Shown piece after piece: positions 21,501-33,500 of a stretch of DNA of 64,000 nucleotides. Position 1 is the first letter of the stretch; each line of letters begins with the position of its first letter. Below the pieces are notes generated by a model. The model was not told the origin of the DNA, did not search any database, and saw only the letters and a program-made list of their open reading frames with translations. The position numbers and the translations under genes are program-made. Source of the DNA: Cenococcum geophilum 1.58 (taxonomy: Eukaryota; Ascomycota; Dothideomycetes; Gloniales; Gloniaceae); NCBI GenBank assembly GCA_001692895.1, contig KV748195.1, positions 1,302,001-1,366,000 of the forward strand. Direction: 5' to 3'.

Positions 21501-23280
21501 AAAACCTTACCTACTAAACCTATAAGACCTAGTTAAACCATAAGAGCCTATTAAATCAGCTAAACCAGTACCTTCACCAGCTAAACCTTAATCGTTACCT
21601 AAAGCCAAACCACAGCTACCGCCAAAGTAAGGTAGAGGTCGCCCCCGTAAATACCTATTACTTACGGCTATTGCAGACACGACTACTACAGACGCTACAA
21701 TAGATATAGGTGCTTTTATAGATAATATTATAAATATTGCTAATATCGCTATCTACTTACAGAACGATAATAATACCTAATTCAGCGCTTTATAATAAAA
21801 GGAGGTCATAGGCCTACTCGAGAAAGGCGTCTTTAAGATCATCAAGCTACGCGATATGCTAAAGGGGGTCAGACTCTTTAACTTATGGTTCGTCAATAAG
21901 ATCAAGAATAAGGGAACCGATAGAGCCTTTAAGAAATCACAACTTATTATACAGGCCTATAATAATTTGGAGAAAGAGCTAGTCCTTACTTAGTCACCAA
22001 CAATTTAACAGGTTAGCCAGCGGCTAATTCTCTATATCACTACTATGCTACCGCAGACACAACTCTACCTCTAAGACATCTCACAAGCCTACGTCCAGTC
22101 CACTATATACCTAAACCGCGAGTTCTACGTACAACCACCACACGAGCTAAATAAACAATTAGGAATTAATATAGACTCCATTCTAAAGGTTATAAAGCCA
22201 CTTTATAGAGTACCTAAAGCTAGAAACCACTGGTTTAAGACCTACCATTTACACTACGTTAATTAGCTACAAATAGACCAGTCCATATACGACCCTTACT
22301 TACTCTACAGCGACAAGCCTTTTAGAATCATCGGCCTACAGACTAATAATATACTATTCCTCGCAGATAATACCTTTATAGAGGCTAAATAAAGCAAACT
22401 ATATAAGGCTAAATTTATAGCTAAGGAGTAAGAGTAATTAACCGCTAATATACCAATTAAGTTTAACGGAGGACTTATTCAATTAACACAAGACGGAAGT
22501 ATTACGCTAACGCAAAAGCGCCAGTGTGAGAACCTTAGTGTGGTTAATACTACGCTAATAGACAGTACTAGCTCCAGAGGAGTTATACGTGGCCTGCTTA
22601 CGCTAAAGGACTAGTATATCGCTTAACGCGCCAGAGGAGCCTATATCGCCTTAGTCTATTAGCTAAAGGCCTTATTTAACCTATCCTTTACTACCTAGGT
22701 AATTAACCCAGTTAAAGATAATATAAAGAGTCTTAATAAGCAATTATGCTAGCAGATTAAGAACGCAAATAGAGGCCTAAAGTTTATTAAGCTAGACGTT
22801 AATACCTTATAACTCCTAGTATTTACGGACGCTTCCTTTACCAATAATAAGGACTTATCTTTGCAAATTAGCTATATACTTATACTAGCAGACGCCTTAA
22901 ACAAGGCAAATATTATCTATTAGTCCTTAATTAAGTGCAAAAGAGTCACTAGGAGTATATTAGCCTTAGAGTTATACGGTATAGCGTATGGTTTTAACAT
23001 AGGCGCTATAATTAAATCCACGCTAGACAAGGTCTTATAGGTCAACTTACCACTCGTTCTCTATACTAATTTAAAGTCTTTATACGACTATCTTATCCAA
23101 CTAGGAACTACGCAAGAGAAACGCTTAATAATTGATATAATGTGCCTTCGCCAAGCTTATAAACGAAGACAGATTACTAAAGTTAAGTAGATCAATGGAG
23201 ATACTAACCCTACGGACGCTATAACAAAGGGTAAGCCCTATACGGCATTATCACAGCTTATTAATACGAATTGAGTTAAA
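18600..23280 (+). pseudogene. Copia G gag-pol relic
   Basis: Blocks seen on the plus strand: a Pro/Ala/Thr-rich stretch (18.62-18.83 kb); gag; a CCHC knuckle (KCYVCKKEDCHL, about 19.68 kb); a protease site reading NIGAS in place of DTGAS (about 20.15 kb); integrase with HxxC..CxxC-like residues, IIVDII, DTRKNF and ESHNSI (20.7-21.3 kb), where an 85-codon frame at 21025-21282 is still open; reverse transcriptase with DISQAYVQS and a decayed catalytic site (21.9-22.45 kb); and RNase H with TDASFTNNKDLS and ALELYGIAYG (22.8-23.25 kb). Multiple stops make it non-functional. The domain order identifies Ty1/Copia. Confidence 0.88.
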
Positions 23281-23351
23281 TTACGGGCCGTAGGGTGGGT
23301 TAAGCGAACGGATTTAACTTTAGTTTAGTGTTGGCGCTAGTACTAAGCGAG

Positions 23352-23393
23352 CCAATAGCGATTTTCCATCCCGGGGATAGAAAATCCTAATTA
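23352..23393. repeat. palindromic module P1, copy in Copia G
   Basis: CCAATAGCGATTTTCC, a CCCGGG centre, then ATAGAAAATCCTAATT. This is the least decayed of the three P1 copies, and its centre is a perfect CCCGGG. Confidence 0.75.
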
Positions 23394-23410
23394 GTTAGCA
23401 GAAGTTAGGT

Positions 23411-23522
23411 TCGGCAGAATTTAGTAGAATTTGGCAGAATTCGGTATTATAGCAGAATTCGGCAGAATTCGGTAATATATCAGAATTTGGCAGAATTTGG
23501 TAATATGGTAGAATTTGGCAGA
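23411..23522. repeat. short tandem repeats (GGCAGAATTY)n near the 3' end of Copia G
   Basis: About ten copies of (G/T)GCAGAATT(C/T)GG, some interspersed with TAATAT, just upstream of the 3' LTR. Confidence 0.85.
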
Positions 23523-23610
23523 AAGTCGCTATTGCGTATATACTATAAATAGCCTAAAAGTAGACTTGACTTTAAAGTATAGATTAGTCTTCTTTTTAGA
23601 GTTGCTCTAG

Positions 23611-23784
23611 TGTCGGAACGTTAATTATATAACGTGGTCACGGGATTACGTAGCGAGGTTAGCTAACCTAACCTTGGAGCAACCCCTTACTTCTAGTAAA
23701 AACAATTAACTACCAACTTCAACACCGCATACGTACCACTATAAGTAATATTCGTGCACGTTAATAAAGCGAGTTATACTAATA
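23611..23784 (+). repeat. 3' LTR of Copia G
   Basis: 174 bp, paired with 17470-17643 and followed by the GGTAT duplicate. Confidence 0.93.
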
Positions 23785-23791
23785 GGTATAT

Positions 23792-23965
23792 TGTATAGAC
23801 AGAGACAAATCCTTAAGGGAAAAGGAGGAGTCTATGTGCGAGGTAGAAAGGGTTTTCCCTAGGCACGTATAGAGCACGTGCCTCACAGGCGAGTCACCCC
23901 TAGGTTGCCCCAGGGTCGCCCGTACCTTGCGGCTATATAACTATCTACTTAGGTTTTACCTAACA
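23792..23965 (-). repeat. left LTR (3') of F
   Basis: 174 bp, near-identical to 30391-30564 with mostly transition differences. Confidence 0.92.
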
Positions 23966-24132
23966 ATGCCCCCCCCCTTTAAAAAGGGTCGTCCCCAATC
24001 CTTTATATACTTAAGCCTTAATAAAACCCCATAAAAAACCTTAGTAAGAAAAAAATTTAAAGAGGAAAGAGCGTCTTAATTTTGTGTATAGAGAGACGGA
24101 TAGTATACGTACGCGGCGCGAAGATGTTAAGG

Positions 24133-24155
24133 AACTTCAACCGGCGGTTAAAGTT
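24133..24155. repeat. palindromic module P2, copy in F
   Basis: AACTTCAACCGGCGGTTAAA followed by GTT: the P2 palindrome with one C/T difference. It is followed by ATCTAATTAGTTA, as in J. Confidence 0.75.
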
Positions 24156-24203
24156 ATCTAATTAGTTAAATTTGCCTTGCTAAGACACCCCGCATTTAAC
24201 CGA

Positions 24204-24247
24204 GCTAATAGTGATTTTGTATGCCCGGTATAGAAAATCCTAATTGG
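24204..24247. repeat. palindromic module P1, copy in F
   Basis: GCTAATAGTGATTTTGTATG then CCCGGTATAGAAAATCC and TAATTGG. It is an inverted repeat with transition-type changes relative to the copy in G. It lies about 50 bp downstream of P2. Confidence 0.75.
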
Positions 24248-24368
24248 TCTATTTAATAGGTAGAGCCAGTAAAGCCAATAGAGCTTAATACCGTTACCTA
24301 AATTTAGTAGACCAGAAATATTCTAAAAGCTTACTTATATAAGCAGGTCGCTAGTACCTTGCGGGTTA

Positions 24369-24610
24369 GTTATAGGTTATTCATATATAGCCAGATTTAT
24401 AGACGGTAAGGCTATATACCTGTTAAATCCGCTACTAACCCTGCTTTGGCCTTACGCTATACCGGTATAGCGCCGTATATACTTTATGGGTAGGTTATAG
24501 GTTATTTATATACAGCTAGATTAGGATGGTAAGGCTATATACCTATTAGACCCACCACTGACCTATGTTTTTAGCCTTATGCGTTATCTGCGTAGTATAT
24601 ACGTAGAATA
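24369..24610. repeat. two-copy direct repeat, period about 125 bp, in the F 3' region
   Basis: GTTATAGGTTATTCATAT at 24369 recurs as GTTATAGGTTATTTATAT at 24494. Both are followed by GGTAAGGCTATATACCT and a GCCTTA(C/T)GC block. Confidence 0.8.
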
Positions 24611-24839
24611 GTATAAGTTATTGGTATAGGTTACTACTAATAGATTACTAGTAGGTTGTAAACCCTAGTTAAATAGACCCCGGTTATAAACGGGCCTATT
24701 CTCTAATATATAAATAATCTACTTAGCTAGTATAGAGTGACGGATTAGGTTTAGGAAGGGTGCTTTCTAAATTAAGGCTGTAGTTCTTATAGCAATTATT
24801 ACTTATTCTTTAATCCCTTAGGACGTCCTCTACTCCACT

Positions 24840-27800
24840 TTAATACAGGTTATATTTTAATAGCGGCGCTTACTTTTCGCCTACGCTTCGGCTATAAGGC
24901 TAGGGTGTCCCACTTACGGTACTTATTTAGCAGTTATTAACAATTCTTAAGTTCTGTCTCGTATTTCCATTTATTATACTTATTTAGCCATCCTAGCCAT
25001 TTAATAAGGTACTGCGGTTGTCTAGCACAATCCTAGTAGGCGATAATTACTTCTACTTCCCAGCTGCCTTCCTTAAGCTCTTTTACTACTAGGGGTTAAA
25101 ACCTAGGGCGTGACCTGTAAGGCTCTAGTAGGGAGATATAGAAGACTAGGTAGAGCCGTGCCATAGTAGGTAGAAGCTCTAGCTTATATGCTTGCTGCCC
25201 TACGCGCTCTAGGATCTAAAACGGTCCCATAAACTTATAGTTAAGCTTTTTATAAGGGCGTTTTGTGCGGATGTTCTTGGAGGAGAGCAGGACTCGTTTA
25301 TTAACGGCGAAATGCTTAGCCAGATGGTGACGATTGTAGTATTTTACCTAAAGCTTTTAGGCGTGTATTATCAACGCCGCCGCTGCCTTACGTATAAGGC
25401 GCAGGCGTTGTAAATACGTCTCTGCGAGTTAGATATTCGTCAACTCGGACCCCTCCCTACCTTGCTAGGCGTCTTAAACGCTATCCGGGACTCTGTCCGG
25501 GATATTTAGTAGCTAGCTATAGGCGAGCTTAATAGGGAAACGCTTTATTATAGCATAGACCTTAGAGTTGTAGGTAAAGGCTGCTTCTTTAAGTAGGGAG
25601 GCCTAATTAGACTGTTCCCAGTTTATAAATATATATAGGTATACCTTAAGCTCCTAGTTTTAACGCTCCGTCTAACTATCTATCTGCGGGTAAAATGTAG
25701 TGCTAAGTTTACGTTAAATGTGGAGATAGTAGCACATGGTGCTCTAGTACTCGCTTGTAAATATACTACCCCTATTAGAGACAATATTATCTAAAGGCCC
25801 TATTTATGCAAAGACTCTAAATAAGAGTTCTGCGAGTTGCGTAGTATTAATTATCTTACGCACTAGATAGTAGCGCACTAGCTTTATAAAACGGTCTATA
25901 AGGATAAGGACGGAGTTATACTCTACGCTATTAGGAGTCTTGGACTCTAGGAAATCCGTAATAAAGTTAAGTAAATAATACCGCTAGGCTCGGGTGGGGG
26001 CCTAGAGAGGCTGCAGCTCACTATAAGGTTTATAGCGGCGCGATTTAGAGCGTTAGTAGGCATTATAATTATCTAGGTATTTATAGAGGTCCTAGGTAAG
26101 GCCGTTCTAAGCGTACTTTCGCGCGATTACCTTAAAGGTACGGTTAAAACCATAGTGGCCGCCTATAGGATTGTTATGATTTCGCTTAAGGATCTCCTAT
26201 TATAGTAGTATGTAATTCGGCACCTAGACCTTATTATTTTACCTTAGGAGTCCTTAATTATTAAGGGTATAGTTCTTATTACCGGTGGGAACTTATTCCT
26301 AGGTTAACTGATTATATATAGAGCGTATAAAGGCGTCCCTTTTTTATACTCTATAAATAAAATTAACTAGTAACTTAGGGGGGTGTTTTGTAAACGCCGT
26401 TTTAGCTAAGGCAGCTACTACTACCTCTTGCCATAACACGAGACTTTGCGTAAAATTAGTGCCAGTAAAGTAATGTGTAATGTGTAGGTGACTTGCCGGG
26501 TTATTATAGGGGACCGTAGCCTGGGCTAAGGGGTCTTCCCTAGGGTTAAGCGCTATTAGGCCGGTTGAGGTGGTCTTAAAGAAAATGGTAGGACGCTCTA
26601 GTCCGCCGGCGCCAAGTTCGCAAGGGTCGCTTGTATACTACACGTATACTACTCGCTAGTTTGGTATAGTAGCACTAGGGCCGCCTATAAGGCCTATAAC
26701 CCGTAACTTTTGCTGTAATATAGGTAGTATAGCATTAAGAATTGTCCTCTTACTGCTATTTTTAAAGCCTTTAGCATAATCCGGGCGCCAGAATAGTGTA
26801 TTAGTAGGATTTATCTTACCTAGCTTATATTTAATCTTAAAATTAAACTTAGCTAGTTCCTTAGTGTACCGGGCCTAGCGAGTAGATAAGCTCTTAGTGG
26901 TTATAAAGTACCTAAGATTGTTATAATCGTAGAGTACGCGCGTTATATACGCGGTATATTTAAGGTAATAGCGCCACGTTTTAAAATATTGCACTATAGC
27001 GAGTAGTTTTTTGTTATGCGTATTATACCGTACTTCTAGGCTAATAAGCTTCTGACTATAATAAGCGATCGGGTGCTAGTGGAGTTAATCTTCCTACCCT
27101 AAAGGCTGTAGAAGTATACCGCTATAGGTATAGTTAGAAGCGTTAGTAATTACTATTAGGGGTAAATTAGGGTTAAAGTGGCGAAGTAGAGGAGCCTATA
27201 TAAACGCAGCGCGTAGCTTACAAAACGCCTACTGCGCGTTATCAGGCCAGGACTAGGGTTAATACCATTTAGTAGGCCCTTTTAACTTATGCTTCTTTTT
27301 CTTCTCCCTATCTAATGTTGGGTTGTAATATACCTATGCAAGATATACGTATAGGGGGTATGCGGTATCCGAGTAGTTCCAGATAAATCGCCTATAGAAG
27401 TTGGCAAAGCTAAGGAAGACCTAGATATCTCTATAGGACTTAGGCTTAGGCTATTCCTTAATAGCTTTTACGTGGTTAGGGTCTATTATAATACCCCTAG
27501 GGGTAATAATAAAGCCTAGGAACTTAACGTTCTTAGTATAAAAGATATATTTTAATAGTTTGGCGTATAGGCCCTAAGCGCGGAGCTGTCGTAGTACCTG
27601 CTTAACGTGCTCGACGTACTTATCCTTATTATTTAAGTAAATAAAAATATTATCTAGGTAAACTACGTAGATAGTATCCACTAGGGTTTTTAAAGCTTTA
27701 TAAATATAGCTCTAGAAAGTTATAGGGGCGTTAATAAGACTAAAGGGTATTACTAGGTACTTAAAGTAACCGTAGCGTGTCTTAAATGCGGTCTTCTATT

Positions 27801-30290
27801 TATCTCCCTTTTTAATATAAATCCTATGGTACGCATTATAAAGATCTAGCTTTATAAATATCTTTATATAGCTAAGCCTATTAAAGAGCTCGCCGACTAG
27901 CAGTAGGGGGTACCGATTTTTAATCGTAATCTTATTTAGGCGTCTATAGTCGACGCATAGCCGTATCATACTGTCTGATTTTGGCATAAAGAGGATAGGC
28001 GCTCTAGTAGGCGACTTGCTGGGCCTGATCTAGCCCTTTTTAAGAGCACTGTTTAGGTACTCTTATAAGATCTATAACTCTTTCTATAAGAGGTTGTAGA
28101 GGGGTATTTACGGTGGCGTCTTGCCTTCTTCTAAGTTAATCGCATAGTCGTACTCAGAGTTCTACAGTAGTATGCTTGCTAGCTTATTAGAGAAGACATT
28201 AATTTCCTCCTTATATACATCTAGTAGGCCGGAGGCCACGGAGGTCGAAGCGACTATTACGTGGTAGTGTGCTTCCGGGAGCTAGTAAAGAGAAGGGTGC
28301 GGCCGATATGCGTTTCGCAGGTATACTCGCATAGAGAGTGTATACAGCTCTGCTGCAGTATACTTAATAGTTTTGGGGTTTTAATTACCTCCCCCTTACG
28401 TATAGGTAATCTGCGCCGGCACCGGAGGGTTTCTATAGGTATTTGCTACTAGTGACGGCAGGTCCTCTACTATGTTTATAATTAGTGTCTCTATATCCGG
28501 AGGGTCTGTATGGGTACTTGCTGCCAATAACGACAGGTCCTCTATTGTGTTTATAACCGGCATAGAGAAGGAATCTTCTAGCCATAGCGAATAGACTATT
28601 TTGCTAGCCTTAATGTCTGCTAGGAGAGCGTTAAGGGTGACTATTTAGAGGCATCTAGGGTCTGAAGTACCCTAGATAAACTATCTAGAATAGAAGCTAA
28701 TTAATAAATCTGCTTCCGCGAGCCAATCCTATTTAAGAACTATATTATAACTATTAAATAAGCCGCCCTAAAAGGTCTGCGGGCCGATAGTGCAAGAAGT
28801 ACCCTAGGAGTCGCTAGTGGTGACCGTTAGATTATAAGTATTCTAGATTATTATCTAGTTGCTATTAAGAAAACGTGCAATAGGTTTACGTAAACATAGC
28901 GCGTAGCGTATAGGCAGGTTAAATCTATAGACGACATCTTAATTAATAAGGTTGATTTGGCACCTATTGTTATATAAAGTACATAGGCGGACTTTACCCT
29001 AGGGCGTATCTATTACAACGTATACCATAATGCGTTTCTTCTCTCCCTCTATATTAGGCCCTAGTTATAGTTAAGAGAGATACGCTACTAGGGCTTTGGG
29101 TTTTCCGAAGCCCAAGCTAACTTCTCTTTATTAGCCTGCTTCTAGTGTTTCTTATAGTGGCCGCCTGCGGTCCTTTAACTCGCCTGCGTAGCACTGGCGT
29201 CTAGGGGGTCCCCTAAGCCATCTAGCTTTTAGGTGGTCTCCCTGGGAGTTTACTTAAAAAAGCGTCGCCCTTTTTAGGTTCTGTTCCCTAAGCCTAAGTC
29301 TATAGAGCCTATGCTGCGACCGCGCTTTGTACGCGATGATTTGCCGCTACCACTTACGCGATCTTCTGTGAGCTTTATAGTATCGAGCAATTGCTCTATA
29401 CAGCGGATTTTGTTAAAGAGGTCTTTAGTAGTTCTTACCTGTTAGGCAAAGTTCTAGCGGAAGAGCTCTGCTTATAGGTAGGCTAGAAGATATAAAAACT
29501 AAAAGTCTACCTATTATTTAGGATTAACAAAAGGGGTATATAAAAAGAGGTCCTCTAAGCTATATATACGGGCTAGGAAGACGTTAAACCTCTAGTTCTC
29601 CTTTATAACAGCTATATAGTATATCATAGCGTTATTAAAGCGTCTCACTATAGGGTTCCTAATCTAGTCTTGGACTATAGTCTTAAATTCGTCCTATAGT
29701 AAAGGACTATTGTCCTTAGTACCTAACCGGCGATAAACTAGTTAGGTAATTGTCTTTTATTTTATAAGACCTTCGATGGCCTAGCGCGTGCGTTACTTAC
29801 AGTCGTAGTTAGCGTTATTAACCTTAAATTAGTTCTTAACTGCGGCAATCCACCGGTTAAAATGCTATTAAGTAGTACCGCTAATATCGGGTAGTAACTT
29901 CTTAACTAGGGCGTTAAGATTTGTTTGGCGTATATATTCACTACGTAACTCGTGCTCTTTACTAGAGAGGCGACGGGAGAGCTTTATCGAATCAATAATG
30001 CTCCGTAAGTTAGCTATCTTCTTAGCCAGCTTATCTAGCTCCTTTATATTAGCGGTATTAGGTAGGATGCTAGTAACCTTACTAAGCTCCTATTAAGCCT
30101 AGGTGTATAGGTTAAACTAGTTTCTAGCGTTCGTAGATATCTAATCGTTTTAAGATTCGGAAAATAGCTTAAATGCTGCTAGTATGCTTCTAGCGGTTTC
30201 GTCTACACTAGATCCTAAGGCGTTCTGCGGTTACATCGCCAGCGTATTACCGTCGGGTATAGGCGTTGGTTTTCTTTTCGGAGGCATTAT
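24840..30290 (-). pseudogene. element F gag-pol relic
   Basis: On the minus strand gag starts MPPKRKPTPIPDGN near 30280. The longest surviving open piece (27987-27796, 63 codons) is reverse transcriptase, with LCVDYRRLNKITIKNRYPLL and KLDLYNAYHRIYI. Integrase follows with LILIDRFIKLVRYY, SNRGSIFTSEYW and FYPQIDSQTERQN, and the C-terminal chromodomain reads QYLIKWLGW. Stops are frequent but fewer than in D1. Chromodomain, integrase and reverse transcriptase together make this a Ty3/Gypsy chromovirus. Confidence 0.87.
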
Positions 30291-30390
30291 AGAAAAATTG
30301 AACTAGCTATCCTCCTAAGGGGATTGGTAAGGATTTAAATATAAGGTAAGGATATAGATAGGGAGTCTAATGATAGAACAATGGGTATAT

Positions 30391-30564
30391 TGTATAGACA
30401 GAGACGAATCCTTAAGGGAAAAGGAGGAGTCTGTGTGCGAGGTAGGAAGGGTTTTCCCTAGGCACGTGTAGAGCACGTGCCTTACGGGCGAGTTACCCCT
30501 GGGTTGCCCCAGGGTCGCCCGTACCTTACGGCTATATAACTATCTACTTAGGTTTCACCTAACA
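30391..30564 (-). repeat. right LTR (5') of F
   Basis: 174 bp, TGTATAGACAGAG...CACCTAACA, followed by D1 sequence. Confidence 0.92.
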
Positions 30565-33500
30565 ATATCTCTAAGTCGTTTACTAGAGGTATAATGTCCG
30601 TCTAATTAATTTAGTTAATATTATTACTTATTATACCTAAAGCTTCTTCTTCTTTATAAGCGCAACGTCGTACTTATACTGTTGCTGCGATATTATCTCT
30701 TAGTAAGATTATACTATCTCTATACTCTTATTGTTTAAAAGAGGAGTTAGTTTATATTATATTGGCAAACCCATCTTCGTAATAACCGTCCTCTTACTTA
30801 GAGTGTACTAAAGCGAATATTTATTTATCCTATAATATTCGCTCTATCTTTAATACTAAATATACGCGACCTATTACTCTTAATAGTTGTCTAGTTCCTT
30901 AACTAATCTATTTTAGGGTCTTGTATTTAATTTGCTACTATACGGCTAGATAGTAAACTGTCTTAAGCCCTTACTAAATTAGAACGTTCCTATAACGTAA
31001 AGTAGAAGGCCCTAAAAGCCTATATTACGGCATTTACTTAGTTACTTTATCTTAAGAAGGGTTATAAAAAGTTTTATTTTAAGGAGTAGAAGCTTATAGA
31101 ATAAGGTTTATAGGAACTTAGTAACAAAAGAACGGATTTTCTTCTATCCGGGAAGGAAATAGATTTAAGTAGTTTAGTAGCTACTCCTCCTAAGTTCCCC
31201 TTAGGTGACTCGTTCTTTAGCGACCCTTTTTTATTAATACTGCCTAACCTAATCTCTTCTAATACTCCTATACCTTTTTTATAGCGTTTTTTAAATTTTA
31301 TAGTGGTTCCTAGGTAGTCTTAGTATAGCCTATCCACTTAACCTTATACTATATTTTATTATTAATATCCTTATAACTAACAATCTTTAAAACTTACTAT
31401 TTGTCTTCTTCTTATCCTTATATATGTCTGCTTTGTAAACCAATAGCTTAATATTCCTATATACTAGTTTTAGCATTGCAATATACTATATAGGGTAGAT
31501 CTTTATCTTAGCTAGTAGGTTTAACTTAAATATAACTAGTAAAATTCTTTATATAATTTTAAAAGGTCTTAATCTAACGTAGTTTAACTTCTTACTTAGT
31601 TGTTAACTCTTGAAATTTTTATATAGTAGCTATACTTTATCCCCCTCCTTAAGATCTAATCCCTTAGATCTCTTAGCGTTATAGTACTTTTTTATTCTCT
31701 CTTATACTTTCTTTACTAATTCTATAAGGTCTATATAAAGATTTATTAACGTCTTTATCCTTTCTTTAGCTGTACTACTTATTTTCTTTACTTCCTATAG
31801 TAACAGCGATATTCTTAACTTATATCCGTAATTTGCCTTAAATAGTAATATGCCTATTCCTTCTTGTAGTGTTATATTGTATATAAACTATATAACTGGT
31901 AATAATAATACCTAATTATTCTGTACGTAATTAATATAATATCTTAAATACTGCTCTAGCGTTTAATTTAATCTCTCTATTTAACCGTCTGTCTGCGGAT
32001 AATATACGGTAGAAGTTACTGCTTTAATTCCTTACTTTACTAAGAATACCTCCTAGAATACTGCTATAAATCTTAGGTCTCTATCTAATATAATCTTACT
32101 TAGTGCTCTATATTTTACAAACACTTCTTTTATATAGATTCTAGTAATATCTTCTACTAAGATTTCTTTTATATATGCTATAAAGTAGCCCTACTTAGTT
32201 AACTTATTTACTATTACTAAGATTGCGTTATAGTCTTATCCAGTAATAGGATTTCTTAACTTTAGTAACTTAATAATAAAGTTCTATAATATAACCTCCT
32301 ATAGTCTTTCTAGTATTTTAATAGGTTATAGCCCTCTATATAGCTTATGCCTTATTAGTTTATTCCTTTAGCAATCTAGATACTCTTTTATTACTTTTCT
32401 AATAATATTTTAGATTTCGTTAATAATATATTCTTTTTAAAGTCTTAACACTAAGCCTATTACTCCATTATGTCCTTAAGTTATTCCCTTATAGAAATCT
32501 TCTATAAAATACTCTACTATGCTTTTTAGGATGTACTTCACTTCTTAATTTTCGTATATATCTATCTATAGATCCTCTAGCTATGCTTTTAAAATTCTTT
32601 ATACCTAAAAGCTTTTTAGTATCTTATAGACTCTTTCTAGTTTATTATTCTCTTAAGTTACTACTAGCTTAGGGTAGTTATATCTAATCTATCTATCCTT
32701 ATCTCTGTATAGCATTGCTCCTAATAGCTTCTTATTATTTTATAGTTTAGCTTTTCTGCTAAGTGCATCTACTTTTATATTCTTAGTTCCTTTAGTATAC
32801 TAAATCTTAAAATAGTATTCTATAAGCATCTCTGCTTATCTAACCTACCTTTAATTAAGTTCTTTTATTATTAGGAACCCTATTAGGTTCTTATAATCCG
32901 TCTTAACTATAAATAGTTTCTCTACGCCTTATAAGAATGCTCTCTATTCCTTAAGTGCTATAATTATACCTAATAACTCCTTATTATAGACGTTATAGTT
33001 TAACTCTAGTAGTATTATCTTTCTACTATAATATAATACTGGGTGCTATATATTCTTGTGCTTTTATAGTAAGTATACTCCTAGTACGTAGTCTAATATA
33101 TCCGTTTTTACAACCGTGTCTAGTCCTAGTTAATAGATTTTAAGGATTAGCTCTTAGGTAAACAGCTCCTTAAGTTCTTTAAATAACTTCTTTTATTCGC
33201 CTCCCTATACCTATAGTTCCTCTTTCTTTATAAGCCTAGTAAATAGTTTAATATTCTTTAACTACTATATTATAAACCTTCTATAGTAATTGCAAAACCC
33301 TAAAAATAACCTTAACTATATTATATTCTCTAGTTCTTGCCAACTTACTATAGCTTTAATTTTCTTTAGGTCTATACTAATATAACCTAGTTTAATAATA
33401 AATCTAATAAAATTAGTCTTTCTTATAAAGAACTTATATTTCTTAATTGCTACCGGTATCTATTCTTCCTATAGTCTCTTTAAAACCCATTTAATGTATT

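Larger units (their letters stand above)
17470..23784 (+). mobile_element. complete Ty1/Copia element G, plus strand
   Basis: 6,315 bp with 174-bp LTRs (17470-17643 and 23611-23784) starting TGTCGGAACG and ending CCAACA (right copy TAATA), and a perfect target duplication GGTAT (17465-17469 and 23785-23789). The internal order gag, protease, integrase, reverse transcriptase, RNase H is diagnostic for Copia. It inserted in the 5' leader of a Gypsy F copy, two bases from its LTR. It is decayed by many stops, although a region around 20.7-21.3 kb is less damaged. Confidence 0.93.
23792..30564 (-). mobile_element. Ty3/Gypsy chromovirus F, minus strand
   Basis: Two 174-bp LTRs (23792-23965 and 30391-30564) begin TGTATAGACAGAG and end ACCTAACA. 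A G-rich tract on the minus strand lies immediately inside the left LTR (complement of the C-run at 23969-23978), so transcription runs right to left. Minus-strand domains are gag (from an ATG near 30280, MPPKRKP...), reverse transcriptase (about 28.1-27.3 kb), RNase H, integrase (about 26.3-25.4 kb) and a chromodomain (about 25.1-24.85 kb). The right flank ATATC (30565-30569) matches 17416-17420. The matching left LTR at 17421 is absent, so F seems to have been a tandem or doubled insertion that lost its left part. Confidence 0.88.
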
